Shown here piece by piece: positions 27,597 to 35,836 of a stretch of DNA of 56,954 nt (positions are counted from its first letter, which is position 1; each line of letters starts with the position of its first letter). The DNA is from JAYUJH01 sp043765375 (GTDB taxonomy: Bacteria > Pseudomonadota > Alphaproteobacteria > Rickettsiales > UBA998), in the NCBI GenBank assembly GCA_043765375.1, contig JAYUJH010000044.1, positions 1-56,954 on the forward strand, read 5' to 3'. A program made the position numbers and the translations under genes. The notes under the pieces were generated by a model. That model ran no database searches. It saw only the letters and a list, made by a program, of their open reading frames with translations, and was not told the DNA's origin.

Positions 27597-28145
27597 ATGA
27601 AAGATTATAAAACAAAAGATGATAAAGAAAAAAATTATGTTGCTGAATCAGTTTCAGCAGTCGCTGGCTTTGCTATAACTAATAATATAGTTTATAAGCA
27701 GGTTAGTGTTAATTTGAATGAGAAATTAGACAGCATAACTCTGCCTAAAGTTGTGCAGGCGGGAAAAGACCTTGGACTTGAGATTCCAAGTTTAGAAAAA
27801 GGCTTTGAAATTTTAGAGGAAATGCTTGAACAGAAAAAATTGCTTGATAAAAAATTTCCATTAAATGAAAAGGATTTTGATTTTAAGGATAAAGCCAGAC
27901 AAATCATTAATGCGTTAGAAAAACCATTTGTTGAAGCCTATCATCAAGATCAAAAAGATAAGCAAACATCTATGAAATATGGCATCATTGCTGGAATGGG
28001 TGCTGCCTTGGTTGCTGGGGTGGTTGTTTATGGAATAAAAGAGATATTTTTTAGTCAGGATACCCCTGAAACGCAAATATCCTCTATTGATGTAGAGGAT
28101 AAAAAAACTGTTCAACCAGAAAGATCATCGTTAATTAATAAGTAA
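27597..28145 (+). CDS. Unknown protein with a C-terminal membrane helix
   Basis: I do not recognise this protein. It has about 182 residues: a charged, lysine-rich soluble part, then one strong membrane helix at about residues 130-150 (GIIAGMGAALVAGVVVYGIK), then an acidic/polar tail of about 28 residues. I prefer the ATG at 27597 because it follows the -10 box TATGAT (27581-27586) by 10 nt, which implies a leaderless message. An in-frame ATG at 27558 lies inside the shared 52-bp block. The gene is first in an island of three unknown genes and ends at a strong bidirectional terminator. Confidence 0.55.
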   Translation: MKDYKTKDDKEKNYVAESVSAVAGFAITNNIVYKQVSVNLNEKLDSITLPKVVQAGKDLGLEIPSLEKGFEILEEMLEQKKLLDKKFPLNEKDFDFKDKARQIINALEKPFVEAYHQDQKDKQTSMKYGIIAGMGAALVAGVVVYGIKEIFFSQDTPETQISSIDVEDKKTVQPERSSLINK

Positions 28146-28159
28146 TTTTTTCTTAAAAA

Positions 28160-28189
28160 AAATCCCACTGATCACCATCGGTGGGATTT
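28160..28189. terminator. Bidirectional terminator between two convergent unknown genes
   Basis: A 13-bp stem (AAATCCCACTGAT at 28160-28172 with ATCGGTGGGATTT at 28177-28189, one G-T pair) closes a CACC loop, with A-rich and T-rich flanks. It lies between the convergent genes ending at 28145 and 28195. Confidence 0.85.
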
Positions 28190-28194
28190 AGTAA

Positions 28195-28938
28195 TTATTC
28201 TGATAGTGCTGGCAAATCTTTAATTATTTGCTGCACCTCTGGCAAAGCTTTGCGAGCTTCGGCTTTTTGCTGCCTGAACAAGCAAATCTTGTGGTTTTTC
28301 GCAGCATTATCAAACGCCTTATTTTCAGCCGTTTTCAAAGCTGTTGCCGTGATGGTTGCACTTCCCAAGAACCATGGTAATGCTGCACCAGCACTAACAA
28401 AAGTCAAGCCACCTAAAACAACAGTTGCTACAATTCCACGTGAAAAAACTTTGATTGCAACTTCTTGCAAGCCTTTGTCCCCTTCACTAGCTCCCTCAGG
28501 GTCTTTTGCAGAGATTAATTCCGCAAAATCATCTGCGCTTGCTTTAAGCCAATGTCTCATTAGATCTTCTCGTCTGAGAAAACAATGACACATTGAAATT
28601 GCAAAAGCCACTTCTGCCTTGTAAGATCCCATAAATGGAATATTACGAAGCTCCGCATAACATAACTCAAACAAATATGAAGCACGCAACACTTCATCAT
28701 ATTGTTGTTGTTCTGTTAAGCTATTAAACGTTGAATTGTTAAGAGCAGTTTTGCCAGCGTCATAATGAGCTAACACTTGCCCTTTAACAATTTCTTCAAC
28801 ATTTGATATTTTTCCAATGAATTGGTTGGAGCCTTTATAAAGCTCTTCCACAATCATTGAAAGTTCTGCAATAAAGCCTCCACCAGTCATTTTTGAAATA
28901 GCACCTAATGCTAATCCACCAGTTCTAACGTAGTCCAT
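28195..28938 (-). CDS. Unknown protein with a hydrophobic hairpin
   Basis: I do not recognise this 247-residue protein. The first 150 residues are mixed helical and carry several cysteines. Residues about 168-205 form a long glycine- and alanine-rich hydrophobic stretch (VATVVLGGLTFVSAGAALPW and on), enough for two helices or a membrane hairpin. The C-terminus is basic. There is no signal peptide. It sits, in opposite orientation, between the two genes that share the 52-bp upstream block. Confidence 0.5.
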   Translation of the reverse strand: MDYVRTGGLALGAISKMTGGGFIAELSMIVEELYKGSNQFIGKISNVEEIVKGQVLAHYDAGKTALNNSTFNSLTEQQQYDEVLRASYLFELCYAELRNIPFMGSYKAEVAFAISMCHCFLRREDLMRHWLKASADDFAELISAKDPEGASEGDKGLQEVAIKVFSRGIVATVVLGGLTFVSAGAALPWFLGSATITATALKTAENKAFDNAAKNHKICLFRQQKAEARKALPEVQQIIKDLPALSE

Positions 28939-29149
28939 GTTAGTTCCTTGAATTTTACTGCCAATTCATTTTTAAGCGAATAAATGCAACCAAAATCAAA
29001 GCACAACTTAATTCAAGTTATGCGTAAAAGTTAGGCTAAAATTAATTCAACCTAAAAACAAATTAACAACTATATAAATAACATAGTTTGCTTTTTTTGT
29101 AACTAATAAAAATCATTAAAAATGGTCAAAGTTGTGTAGCAACTTTATG

Positions 29150-29201
29150 ATATATATTTTCATTAAAATGTAATGAATAGCGGTAATAATTCTGTTATGA
29201 T
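29150..29201 (+). repeat. 52-bp direct repeat, copy 2 (promoter region of the 29211 gene)
   Basis: Identical over 52 bases to 27535-27586 and again ending in the -10 box TATGAT, 9 nt before the ATG at 29211. Just upstream, an inverted repeat AAGTTG-5 nt-CAACTT (about 29129-29145) is unique to this copy. Confidence 0.9.
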
Positions 29202-29210
29202 AGTTGTTAT

Positions 29211-30572
29211 ATGTTTAATCCTTTAGATGACGCATCATTATTTGGCAAAAAGATAGCGGGGTTTGTTTCTGGCAGGGGAGCATCAACCACCGCTGTGGCT
29301 TTCGCTGCGCCGTTTGTTCCAGCGGCGCAATTGCCCATGGTTGGGCTTGCCGTTGGTGTGCCAATCAAAGCTGCGGTCTCAACCATTGAGCATTATCACC
29401 GAGAAGATGAGGTATTAAACAAGTTTCGTGATGAAATTGCCGCATCATTTGGGATTGATGTTGAAGACGTAACTCATGATAATTTGCGGAGCCTTGCATT
29501 TGGTAACCCTAAAATTGGGATTGAACCGCAACCATTTTTTCAAGAAATATTAGAGCAAAATGATAAAAAAAGATGGATTGATGTTGGTGCAAATGTCGCT
29601 GCGAGTGCGCTTACTATGGGATTTGTTTTTTCTCAAGGAGATAAGATTGCTGGGGCTTTATCTAGCCTTGCTTCAAGTTCGGGGATTGCATTATTTGTTG
29701 GAAATCCTGCTGCGGCAGGTATTGCTGGCTTAATAGGGCTTTCAATTGCTGCTGCTTTGGTGGTTCACGCGATTGATTTTATTGTCACGGAAGTTTGCAA
29801 AGATACGATGGGGATTAAAGACAAAACATCATATGAAATGCTCGGAGAAATTGAAAAACAAAAAACCCGTGGTCATGAAATTAGTAGTGATAAGGTTATG
29901 GCGTTGATTGCGAATATTAACCCTGCATTAAAAACTGAAATCATCAAAAATTATGGTGCGCCGTATAATGCTCTGCCTGAAAAACAACGAATGGCGGTGT
30001 TGGAGCAATATGCGGATTCATTGAGTTTGGAGGAAAATACCGCAAAAATTAATAGTGGTGTGATGAAAGTTAATGAGTTGGCGTTTATCGCAATTGGTGG
30101 GCAATCTGGCGTGGTTGATAAAGATGTTATCACCATTGAAAAATCACAACTGGATAACATGCAAAATAATGTGCAAAATAATGTGCAAATTGCTAGTGCG
30201 CAAGTTGGTGGCGTGCAAACTATCAAGCCAAATATTATTGAATCCGATGTTATTGAGCCAATAGCTGCTATAAAAAATATGGCAGAGGTGAACGTGGCAA
30301 TGCCCGTGGCGGTTGGAACTTTGAATAATAATATGATGCTTAATAATATGGGGCGTGGTGATACGGTTCGTGGTGATTTAGCGCATAGTGATATGGTGCA
30401 TAAAAATCTAGATACGAATGAAGTTCCACAAACGAAAATCGTTATGGCAAAAATAGCCGCAAAAGATGTGGATAATTTGGCGAGTAGTGCTAAATCGCAA
30501 AATGATAATGCACAAAATAACCATCTTGGTATGATGCAAAATCATCCTATGCTCTCGCAAGCAATCCATTAA
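29211..30572 (+). CDS. Unknown protein with hydrophobic helices and a repetitive Asn/Gln-rich tail
   Basis: I do not recognise this 453-residue protein. Residues about 23-55 and 125-198 hold several Ala/Gly-rich hydrophobic helices. Residues 200-300 are soluble, and the last 150 residues are low-complexity, rich in Asn, Gln, Met and Val, with in-frame microduplications (a 12-bp unit at 30161-30184 giving NNVQ repeats). There is no signal peptide. The ATG lies 9 nt after the TATGAT end of the 52-bp block and has no Shine-Dalgarno, so the message is probably leaderless. The architecture would suit a membrane-inserting secreted or effector-like protein, but that is a guess. Confidence 0.5.
   Translation: MFNPLDDASLFGKKIAGFVSGRGASTTAVAFAAPFVPAAQLPMVGLAVGVPIKAAVSTIEHYHREDEVLNKFRDEIAASFGIDVEDVTHDNLRSLAFGNPKIGIEPQPFFQEILEQNDKKRWIDVGANVAASALTMGFVFSQGDKIAGALSSLASSSGIALFVGNPAAAGIAGLIGLSIAAALVVHAIDFIVTEVCKDTMGIKDKTSYEMLGEIEKQKTRGHEISSDKVMALIANINPALKTEIIKNYGAPYNALPEKQRMAVLEQYADSLSLEENTAKINSGVMKVNELAFIAIGGQSGVVDKDVITIEKSQLDNMQNNVQNNVQIASAQVGGVQTIKPNIIESDVIEPIAAIKNMAEVNVAMPVAVGTLNNNMMLNNMGRGDTVRGDLAHSDMVHKNLDTNEVPQTKIVMAKIAAKDVDNLASSAKSQNDNAQNNHLGMMQNHPMLSQAIH
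30161..30184 (+). repeat. 12-bp in-frame tandem repeat x2
   Basis: The unit GCAAAATAATGT is at 30161-30172 and 30173-30184, with a third partial copy. It encodes repeated Gln-Asn-Asn-Val in the tail of the unknown protein. Confidence 0.8.
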
Positions 30573-30614
30573 TGGCTGATTTTTAATAGTCAATTTGTAA
30601 TGGGTGCAATTGTT

Positions 30615-30638
30615 ATGGATACCAGCCTCCGCTGGTAT
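30615..30638 (+). repeat. REP-like hairpin, copy 5
   Basis: The sequence from ATGGATACCAGC to GCTGGTAT is identical to the first 24 bases of the copy at 14498, with a 4-nt loop. The following TGACG is missing. It lies 43 nt after the stop of the unknown gene at 29211 and closes the island. Confidence 0.75.
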
Positions 30639-30773
30639 TAAGGATTTTATTATTTAATTGCGCTTTGTTTTTAGCTAGCTTTTTCCCTTATATATAACAT
30701 TAATATAACATGACACTAAAATCATTAATTCGGTTTGATTTAATTGAGTTTATAGTTTAATGATGCGAATATT

Positions 30774-32249
30774 ATGGATATTACCAATTTATTAGCACGG
30801 CGTTATATTTTTCCCAAACGTTCCAAACAAAAATCTGGCAAACGTGGTATGGGCTTTGTGTCGCTGATTGCATGGTTCGCTATGATGGGAATTATGCTAG
30901 GGGTTGCGACATTAATTTTGGTCACGTCGTTGATGAATGGAATTAAGGAGGAGATGCTCGGCAATTTCATTGGGATTGATGGACATTTGCGTATTCAAGC
31001 TGTTGCTCCTCAAGGTGGGAACGAGAATATTGCTGATTATGGTTCACTGATTGCGCAAATAACTCCACATCTTCCGCAAGGTTCTAGTGTTTCGCCTCGC
31101 ATAGAGGGGCAGGTGATGGTAACGGGTAATAATAATGCAGCTCGGGGAGCGCAGGTTATGGCGATGCGGGCGGAGGATCTGTTGAGCAAAACCAAGTTAC
31201 AAGAGGCAATTTCACTTCAGCAATCAAATAATTCATCACCCCAATTAGGCGAGAAATCTCAACAAAATCAACAAGTTCAGGCAAATAAACAAGTTGAGTT
31301 AAATCAACAAGTTCAGGCGCAATTTGCTAATGGTGAAGGTGTTATTATTGGAGCGAGAATGGCTGATGCACTTGGATTGCTAATTGGTGATGCAATTACG
31401 TTAATTTCGCCAAATGGTCAATCCACGGCGTTTGGAACTGTGCCAAGAATCAAGGCTTATCCCGTGATTGCAACGCTAGAACTTGGAATGCACGCTCTTG
31501 ATTCCTCACTAATCTTAATGCCGTATGATAAAGCGATTATTTATTTTGCACCATATTTTATTGGGTTAAATCATATTGCGCTAAATCATATCACACAAAG
31601 CCATGCTGAAGAAGATATTGCTGCTAGTAATCCACCCAGCCAAAATCCACCCAGCCAGAAACCTGCTAGTTATATTGAGATAACCCTTGCGGATATGAAC
31701 CAATCGGAGGCGGTGGGAGTAAAGTTGCAACATGAATTGGGTGCGGGATATGCGGTTTATCCGTGGCAGCGCATTCATCAATCAGTATTCTCGGCGTTGC
31801 AAGTGCAGCGTAACGTGATGGTGATGATTTTGATGCTAATTGTGTTGGTTGCAGCTTTTAATATTATTTCATCATTAGTGATGCTAGTGAAGGATAAAAA
31901 TATGGATATTGCAATTTTGCGAACCTTGGGTGCAAGCAAATTGGCGATTGCAGCAATGTTTGTTAAAGCGGGAATGATGCTTGGCACAATCGGCACAATG
32001 CTTGGGTTGACGCTTGGTTTGGTTATGGCGCATAATCTGGAGGCGGTGAAAGCGTGGATTGAATCACTGACGGGGCAGGAGATTTTGGTTGCTAATATTT
32101 ACTTTCTCTCAACATTGCCAACAAAAGTTGATATTGCGGAAGTGGCAATAATCATATGTTCGTCGTTGCTAATTTCATTGCTTGCAACCATATATCCAGC
32201 GATTAAAGCAGCGGGAACTCAACCAGCGGAGGCTTTGCGTCATGGATAA
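30774..32249 (+). CDS. lolC: Lipoprotein-releasing ABC transporter permease (LolC/LolE family)
   Basis: This inner-membrane subunit of the Lol complex passes outer-membrane lipoproteins to LolA. It has the N-terminal helix (GMGFVSLIAWFAMMGIMLGVATLILVTSLMNG region), a large periplasmic domain, and the FtsX-like C-terminal block with MDIAILRTLGAS and the helices to the end. At 491 residues it is about 75 longer than usual. The extra length is two Gln/Asn/Ser-rich insertions (residues about 150-182 and 260-300) built of in-frame microduplications. The stop codon overlaps the lolD start by 8 nt. Confidence 0.93.
   Translation: MDITNLLARRYIFPKRSKQKSGKRGMGFVSLIAWFAMMGIMLGVATLILVTSLMNGIKEEMLGNFIGIDGHLRIQAVAPQGGNENIADYGSLIAQITPHLPQGSSVSPRIEGQVMVTGNNNAARGAQVMAMRAEDLLSKTKLQEAISLQQSNNSSPQLGEKSQQNQQVQANKQVELNQQVQAQFANGEGVIIGARMADALGLLIGDAITLISPNGQSTAFGTVPRIKAYPVIATLELGMHALDSSLILMPYDKAIIYFAPYFIGLNHIALNHITQSHAEEDIAASNPPSQNPPSQKPASYIEITLADMNQSEAVGVKLQHELGAGYAVYPWQRIHQSVFSALQVQRNVMVMILMLIVLVAAFNIISSLVMLVKDKNMDIAILRTLGASKLAIAAMFVKAGMMLGTIGTMLGLTLGLVMAHNLEAVKAWIESLTGQEILVANIYFLSTLPTKVDIAEVAIIICSSLLISLLATIYPAIKAAGTQPAEALRHG
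31266..31318 (+). repeat. In-frame direct repeat in lolC, site 1
   Basis: AATCAACAAGTTCAGGC is present at 31266-31282 and 31302-31318, 36 bp apart, so the reading frame is kept. It creates the Gln-Val-Gln-rich insertion in the periplasmic domain. Confidence 0.75.
31629..31658 (+). repeat. 15-bp in-frame tandem repeat in lolC, site 2
   Basis: AATCCACCCAGCCAA (31629-31643) is followed directly by AATCCACCCAGCCAG (31644-31658), giving NPPSQNPPSQ. A similar pair, based on TAAATCATAT, lies just upstream at about 31567-31591 and gives LNHIALNHIT. Confidence 0.8.
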
Positions 32250-32961
32250 TAATATGATTGACGGCAGTGCGGAAGGTGAAATTATATTGGAATTGCGCAA
32301 TATTAGCAAAACTTATCATAAATCACAAGTTTATGATAAATCAGCAATGCCGCAACTAAATATACAAGCATTGCGTCCAACTAATTTGCAGATAAAATCA
32401 GGTGAAATTGTGGCGTTGGTTGGAGCGAGCGGAGCAGGAAAATCAACATTATTGCATATTGCGGGATTGTTGCTTGCCCCTGATGCAGGTGGTGAGCATA
32501 TTTTATGTGGGCAATCTTGCAACAATATGAGCGAGCGACAAATCACGAAAATGCGGTTGCGAAATATTGGGTTTGTCTATCAATTTCATCATTTGCTGCC
32601 CGAACTCAAAGCGTGGGAAAATGTTGCAGTGCCTTTATGGTTGCATGGTGCGCCAAAAAAAACTGCTAAAGATGCAGCGATGAAATTGCTTGATATGGTT
32701 GGTTTGAGCGAGCGAGCCGAGCATTTTCCAGCGCAACTTTCGGGTGGTGAAGCCCAGCGCATTGCGATTGCAAGAGCGTTAATCCATCGCCCAAAATTAT
32801 TTTTAGCTGATGAACCCACGGGTAACTTAGACCCAAATACTAGCTCAATAGTTGAGGATATTATGCGCCAAATATTGCATAGCCAAGGCAAAGCAGCGAT
32901 TATTGTTACTCATAATATGGAGATGGCAAAGCGTATGGATAGGATAATTGAAATAGGGTGA
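32242..32961 (+). CDS. lolD: Lipoprotein-releasing ABC transporter ATPase
   Basis: This cytoplasmic ATPase powers LolC/LolE. It has about 239 residues, with Walker A GASGAGKST, Q-loop VYQFHHLLPEL (the family-typical FHHLLPE), signature LSGGEAQR, Walker B LFLADEPTGNLD and the H-loop IVTHN. The ATG at 32242 gives the usual N-terminus and overlaps lolC; the longer frame from 32182 runs inside lolC and is unlikely. The operon holds one permease gene only, so the complex is either a LolC homodimer type (LolF-like) or the partner is elsewhere. Confidence 0.95.
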   Translation: MDNNMIDGSAEGEIILELRNISKTYHKSQVYDKSAMPQLNIQALRPTNLQIKSGEIVALVGASGAGKSTLLHIAGLLLAPDAGGEHILCGQSCNNMSERQITKMRLRNIGFVYQFHHLLPELKAWENVAVPLWLHGAPKKTAKDAAMKLLDMVGLSERAEHFPAQLSGGEAQRIAIARALIHRPKLFLADEPTGNLDPNTSSIVEDIMRQILHSQGKAAIIVTHNMEMAKRMDRIIEIG

Positions 32962-33075
32962 AGTGTTAGATATTATATGAAGTTGTGGCGTTTGACGGCG
33001 TGGTGATATTAAAACTTGTAAAGCGAAAAAAAATCTGATAACTTGATTTTGTTAAACTATATCAGGTCAATATTA

Positions 33076-34116
33076 ATGTCTAAATCCGTAATGTTAATGT
33101 CTGCATTGTTAGTGTCAAAGTTGTTAGTGTCAAAGATATTATTGAAAAAACTTGGCAAATTAGGCGCAATTGCAATCATCGGTTGCAGCATTACGTTGAC
33201 GAATGCACAGGCGGAACGCAAGTTTATTTCGGTTGGAACTGCTGGAATTACAGGGGCTTACTACCCCGTTGGTGGAACTATATGTCGCTTGATTAACCGC
33301 AGCTCAAAAGATCATAGCATACGTTGCATTGTTGAACCTACTGGTGGATCAATTTATAATTTGAATGCGTTGCGTCAAGGTGAAATTGACGTCGCTTTTG
33401 TTCAATCTGATTGGCAATATAATTCTTATCTCGGTGAGGGATTATTTGAAGAAGTTGGAGCTGATAAAAATTTGCGCTCATTATTTTCATTATATAGTGA
33501 GGCTTTGACAGTGGTTGCAAGGGCGGACAAAAATATTAATAATCTTGATGATTTGAAGGGAAAACGCTTTAATGTTGGCAATCAAGGGTCTGGCACACGT
33601 TCCACCATGGACGAAGTTTTGAAGATGAAGGGCTGGAATAATGCGGTATTTTCGCTTGCAGCTGAATACAAATCAACCGAGCAAGCGCGTAAATTGTGTG
33701 ATAATCAAATTGATGCTTTCGCCGCAAATACTGGTCACCCTAATGGCTCAATTCAAGAAGTTTCAGCAAATTGTGCAACCAAAATAATTCCTGTGAATGA
33801 TGCTTCAATTGATAAATTATTAAAATCCCACCCATATTATGCACGAGCAACAATCCCTGGTGGAATGTATACGGGCAATGCAAACGATATTCCGACATTT
33901 GGGGTAATGGCAACATTGGTTGCATCATCTGATGTTGATGATGAATTGGTTTATCAAATGGTGAAAGCGGTGTTTGAGAACTTTGATAATTTCAAAACTA
34001 CCCACCCGATTTTATCTGGTTTAAGCAAAGAAAAAATGTTGCAAGATGGTTTAACTGCGCCATTTCACGATGGAGCAAAGCGTTATTATTTGGAAGCTGG
34101 CTTAATTAAAGAATAG
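33076..34116 (+). CDS. TAXI-family TRAP transporter solute-binding protein
   Basis: This is a periplasmic binding protein of the TRAP-associated extracytoplasmic immunogenic protein family. The ligand is often glutamate, glutamine or another organic acid, but is not predictable here. From ATG 33076 (AGGT ribosome-binding site at 33064-33067) it has 346 residues, with a signal peptide cleaved after TNAQA. The mature start FISVGTAGITGAYYPVGGTIC is the TAXI hallmark, followed by AFVQSDWQYN and LKGKRFNVGNQGSGTR. A 15-bp tandem duplication (33106-33135) has doubled LLVSK in the signal region. The membrane partner gene begins 3 nt after the stop. Confidence 0.92.
   Translation: MSKSVMLMSALLVSKLLVSKILLKKLGKLGAIAIIGCSITLTNAQAERKFISVGTAGITGAYYPVGGTICRLINRSSKDHSIRCIVEPTGGSIYNLNALRQGEIDVAFVQSDWQYNSYLGEGLFEEVGADKNLRSLFSLYSEALTVVARADKNINNLDDLKGKRFNVGNQGSGTRSTMDEVLKMKGWNNAVFSLAAEYKSTEQARKLCDNQIDAFAANTGHPNGSIQEVSANCATKIIPVNDASIDKLLKSHPYYARATIPGGMYTGNANDIPTFGVMATLVASSDVDDELVYQMVKAVFENFDNFKTTHPILSGLSKEKMLQDGLTAPFHDGAKRYYLEAGLIKE
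33106..33135 (+). repeat. 15-bp tandem repeat in the TAXI signal peptide
   Basis: TTGTTAGTGTCAAAG is repeated exactly at 33106-33120 and 33121-33135. It doubles Leu-Leu-Val-Ser-Lys in the N-terminal region of the signal peptide. Confidence 0.9.
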
Positions 34117-34119
34117 TAA

Positions 34120-35754
34120 ATGCGAAGTAATGAATTATTTTATAGTGAAATGTTTTATAGTGAAATGTTCTTTAAGGAATTGCAAAATTTAGATTTTTGT
34201 TGGAAAAAATCAGCTAAATCATTGATAATAATAATATTTATTGCTTGTGCGTTACATTTTTTGGGATTGTATTTGAAGCCATTCAATGGCGCACCACCGA
34301 ATTATTTTCCACGAATATCCTATTCCGCAATAGAGTTTTCAAATCATTTGAAGATAATAATATCGTTAGCAATATTCGGGGCGTTTTGTCAATTCAACCC
34401 TAAGATAAAATATTTTTTGGTTCATGTTGCAATTTTACCACGTCAAAAAATATCCTTTAATTATACGCCGTTAATGCTTGGTGGGTGTATTTTTATAGTC
34501 AATGAACATTTGAATATTCCTTTAATCACTATAATTAATCACGCTATCATACCTTGTATCATCATATATATTGCATATTTTATTGACAATAATTCGCAAA
34601 ATATTAATTCACAAGGCAAGGCAGATTTAACCCAATCATTTTATTTGCGGTTGTTGAACTTGGCAATCATCATATGTGCTGTAATTATATTTATTGAAAT
34701 CATCAATATTTTTGTTGGCAAGATAGAAAATATATATGGCAATAAATCCATATTAATATTAATTATATTATCGTTTATTTGCTATATTTCCATCATATTT
34801 TATGCCTCATTGATTGATGAAATTGAGAGTTTTGAATATCATTATTTTCTCCCAATCATATTATTACCATGGTTGCTAGCGATTGAAAACATGTCACCTG
34901 AGATTGCAGTTTTATGGGCAGTTGGTTTTTTGGCGGTGATAATAATCACTGCTGATGCGTTGAAATCTTCATTTATGCAAAAAAAGCGGTTGAAAAAACC
35001 AAAAATAGCGTCGGAGCTGTTGCATGGAATAATCACATTAAAAAATTGTGCTATTATTTCAGCAGCGTGGAGCTTGTTTTTTACTTATCATGGGGTATTA
35101 ATATGGGCGATATTTGAGGCAATAAATGGCTTAAATTATTGCGTTGCGATTGATTGGTCGGTTCAACCAAATGCAATTAAAATATTAATATGTATTATTC
35201 CTTTATTGTTTTTGCCCTATAAAACTCCAGTTTTTTGGCGATATATTTTGGTGATAAAATTATATAAGTTACTCGCCATAAATATCGCTTTGCCAAACAT
35301 TGAGGCCTATTTGTTGTTGTTTTATGCAACTATAGCAATTTTTGCAGTGCAGCAAATGATTGAGCAAAAATCTTTGGAGGTTGAGCTTGTAATTCCCGCA
35401 ATAATTCCAATTTTAATATATTTTAATGACGATTTAATTTTGCTTAGCATGCAATCGTTTCAACATTCACTGCTGGTGGCGTTTATAGCAATCATAGCGA
35501 CCATGTCAGGCGTTGCGTGTTTGAAGCGATATTGGGTGGTACAAAATCAAAAAATTGAGAGTTTTGCCCTAGGGTTTGCAGCAATAATTCTGTTTGTTCC
35601 TGATTTATTTATGAATTTTGCCTCAAATCGCGCATTTAATTATTTGCCAATTAATTTGCAAATTGCAGCAAAATATGTTGTATATTTTCCCGTATTGTGT
35701 ATGGTTTTAGTAGTATATATTAGGCAGCGAAAACGTTTGAGTGATAACGTTTGA
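34120..35754 (+). CDS. Multi-pass membrane protein linked to the TAXI binding protein, possible divergent TRAP permease
   Basis: The 544-residue, Ile- and Leu-rich protein has at least twelve likely membrane helices. It starts 3 nt after the TAXI gene stop. TAXI proteins normally pair with a fused 4TM-12TM TRAP permease of about 650-850 residues, so by position this is the likely permease. It is shorter than that family and I do not see the usual glycine-rich TRAP large-subunit motifs, so the link rests on position and topology. A 15-bp tandem duplication at the start (34138-34167) gives FYSEMFYSEM. The stop codon lies in a 14-bp tandem repeat. Confidence 0.5.
   Translation: MRSNELFYSEMFYSEMFFKELQNLDFCWKKSAKSLIIIIFIACALHFLGLYLKPFNGAPPNYFPRISYSAIEFSNHLKIIISLAIFGAFCQFNPKIKYFLVHVAILPRQKISFNYTPLMLGGCIFIVNEHLNIPLITIINHAIIPCIIIYIAYFIDNNSQNINSQGKADLTQSFYLRLLNLAIIICAVIIFIEIINIFVGKIENIYGNKSILILIILSFICYISIIFYASLIDEIESFEYHYFLPIILLPWLLAIENMSPEIAVLWAVGFLAVIIITADALKSSFMQKKRLKKPKIASELLHGIITLKNCAIISAAWSLFFTYHGVLIWAIFEAINGLNYCVAIDWSVQPNAIKILICIIPLLFLPYKTPVFWRYILVIKLYKLLAINIALPNIEAYLLLFYATIAIFAVQQMIEQKSLEVELVIPAIIPILIYFNDDLILLSMQSFQHSLLVAFIAIIATMSGVACLKRYWVVQNQKIESFALGFAAIILFVPDLFMNFASNRAFNYLPINLQIAAKYVVYFPVLCMVLVVYIRQRKRLSDNV
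34138..34167 (+). repeat. 15-bp tandem repeat at the start of the membrane protein gene
   Basis: TTTTATAGTGAAATG is repeated exactly at 34138-34152 and 34153-34167, in frame, doubling Phe-Tyr-Ser-Glu-Met. Confidence 0.9.
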
Positions 35755-35787
35755 GTGATAACGTTTTAGTGACGACATTTGAGTGAT
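35732..35787 (+). repeat. 14-bp tandem repeat x4 across a stop codon
   Basis: Four units based on AACGTTTGAGTGAT start at 35732, 35746, 35760 and 35774; the last two are diverged. The TGA stop of the preceding gene (35752-35754) is in the second unit. Because 14 is not a multiple of three, the expansion shifts frame after the stop and is tolerated only there. Confidence 0.9.
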
Positions 35788-35836
35788 GGTTTAGCAAAAG
35801 TTTGAGCAGGAGCGCATAACATGAGAACTTATAAGA

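Noticed and set aside
32182..32241. N-terminal extension of lolD from an upstream ATG
   Set aside because: It overlaps 60 bases of lolC coding sequence, and the usual LolD N-terminus fits the ATG at 32242.
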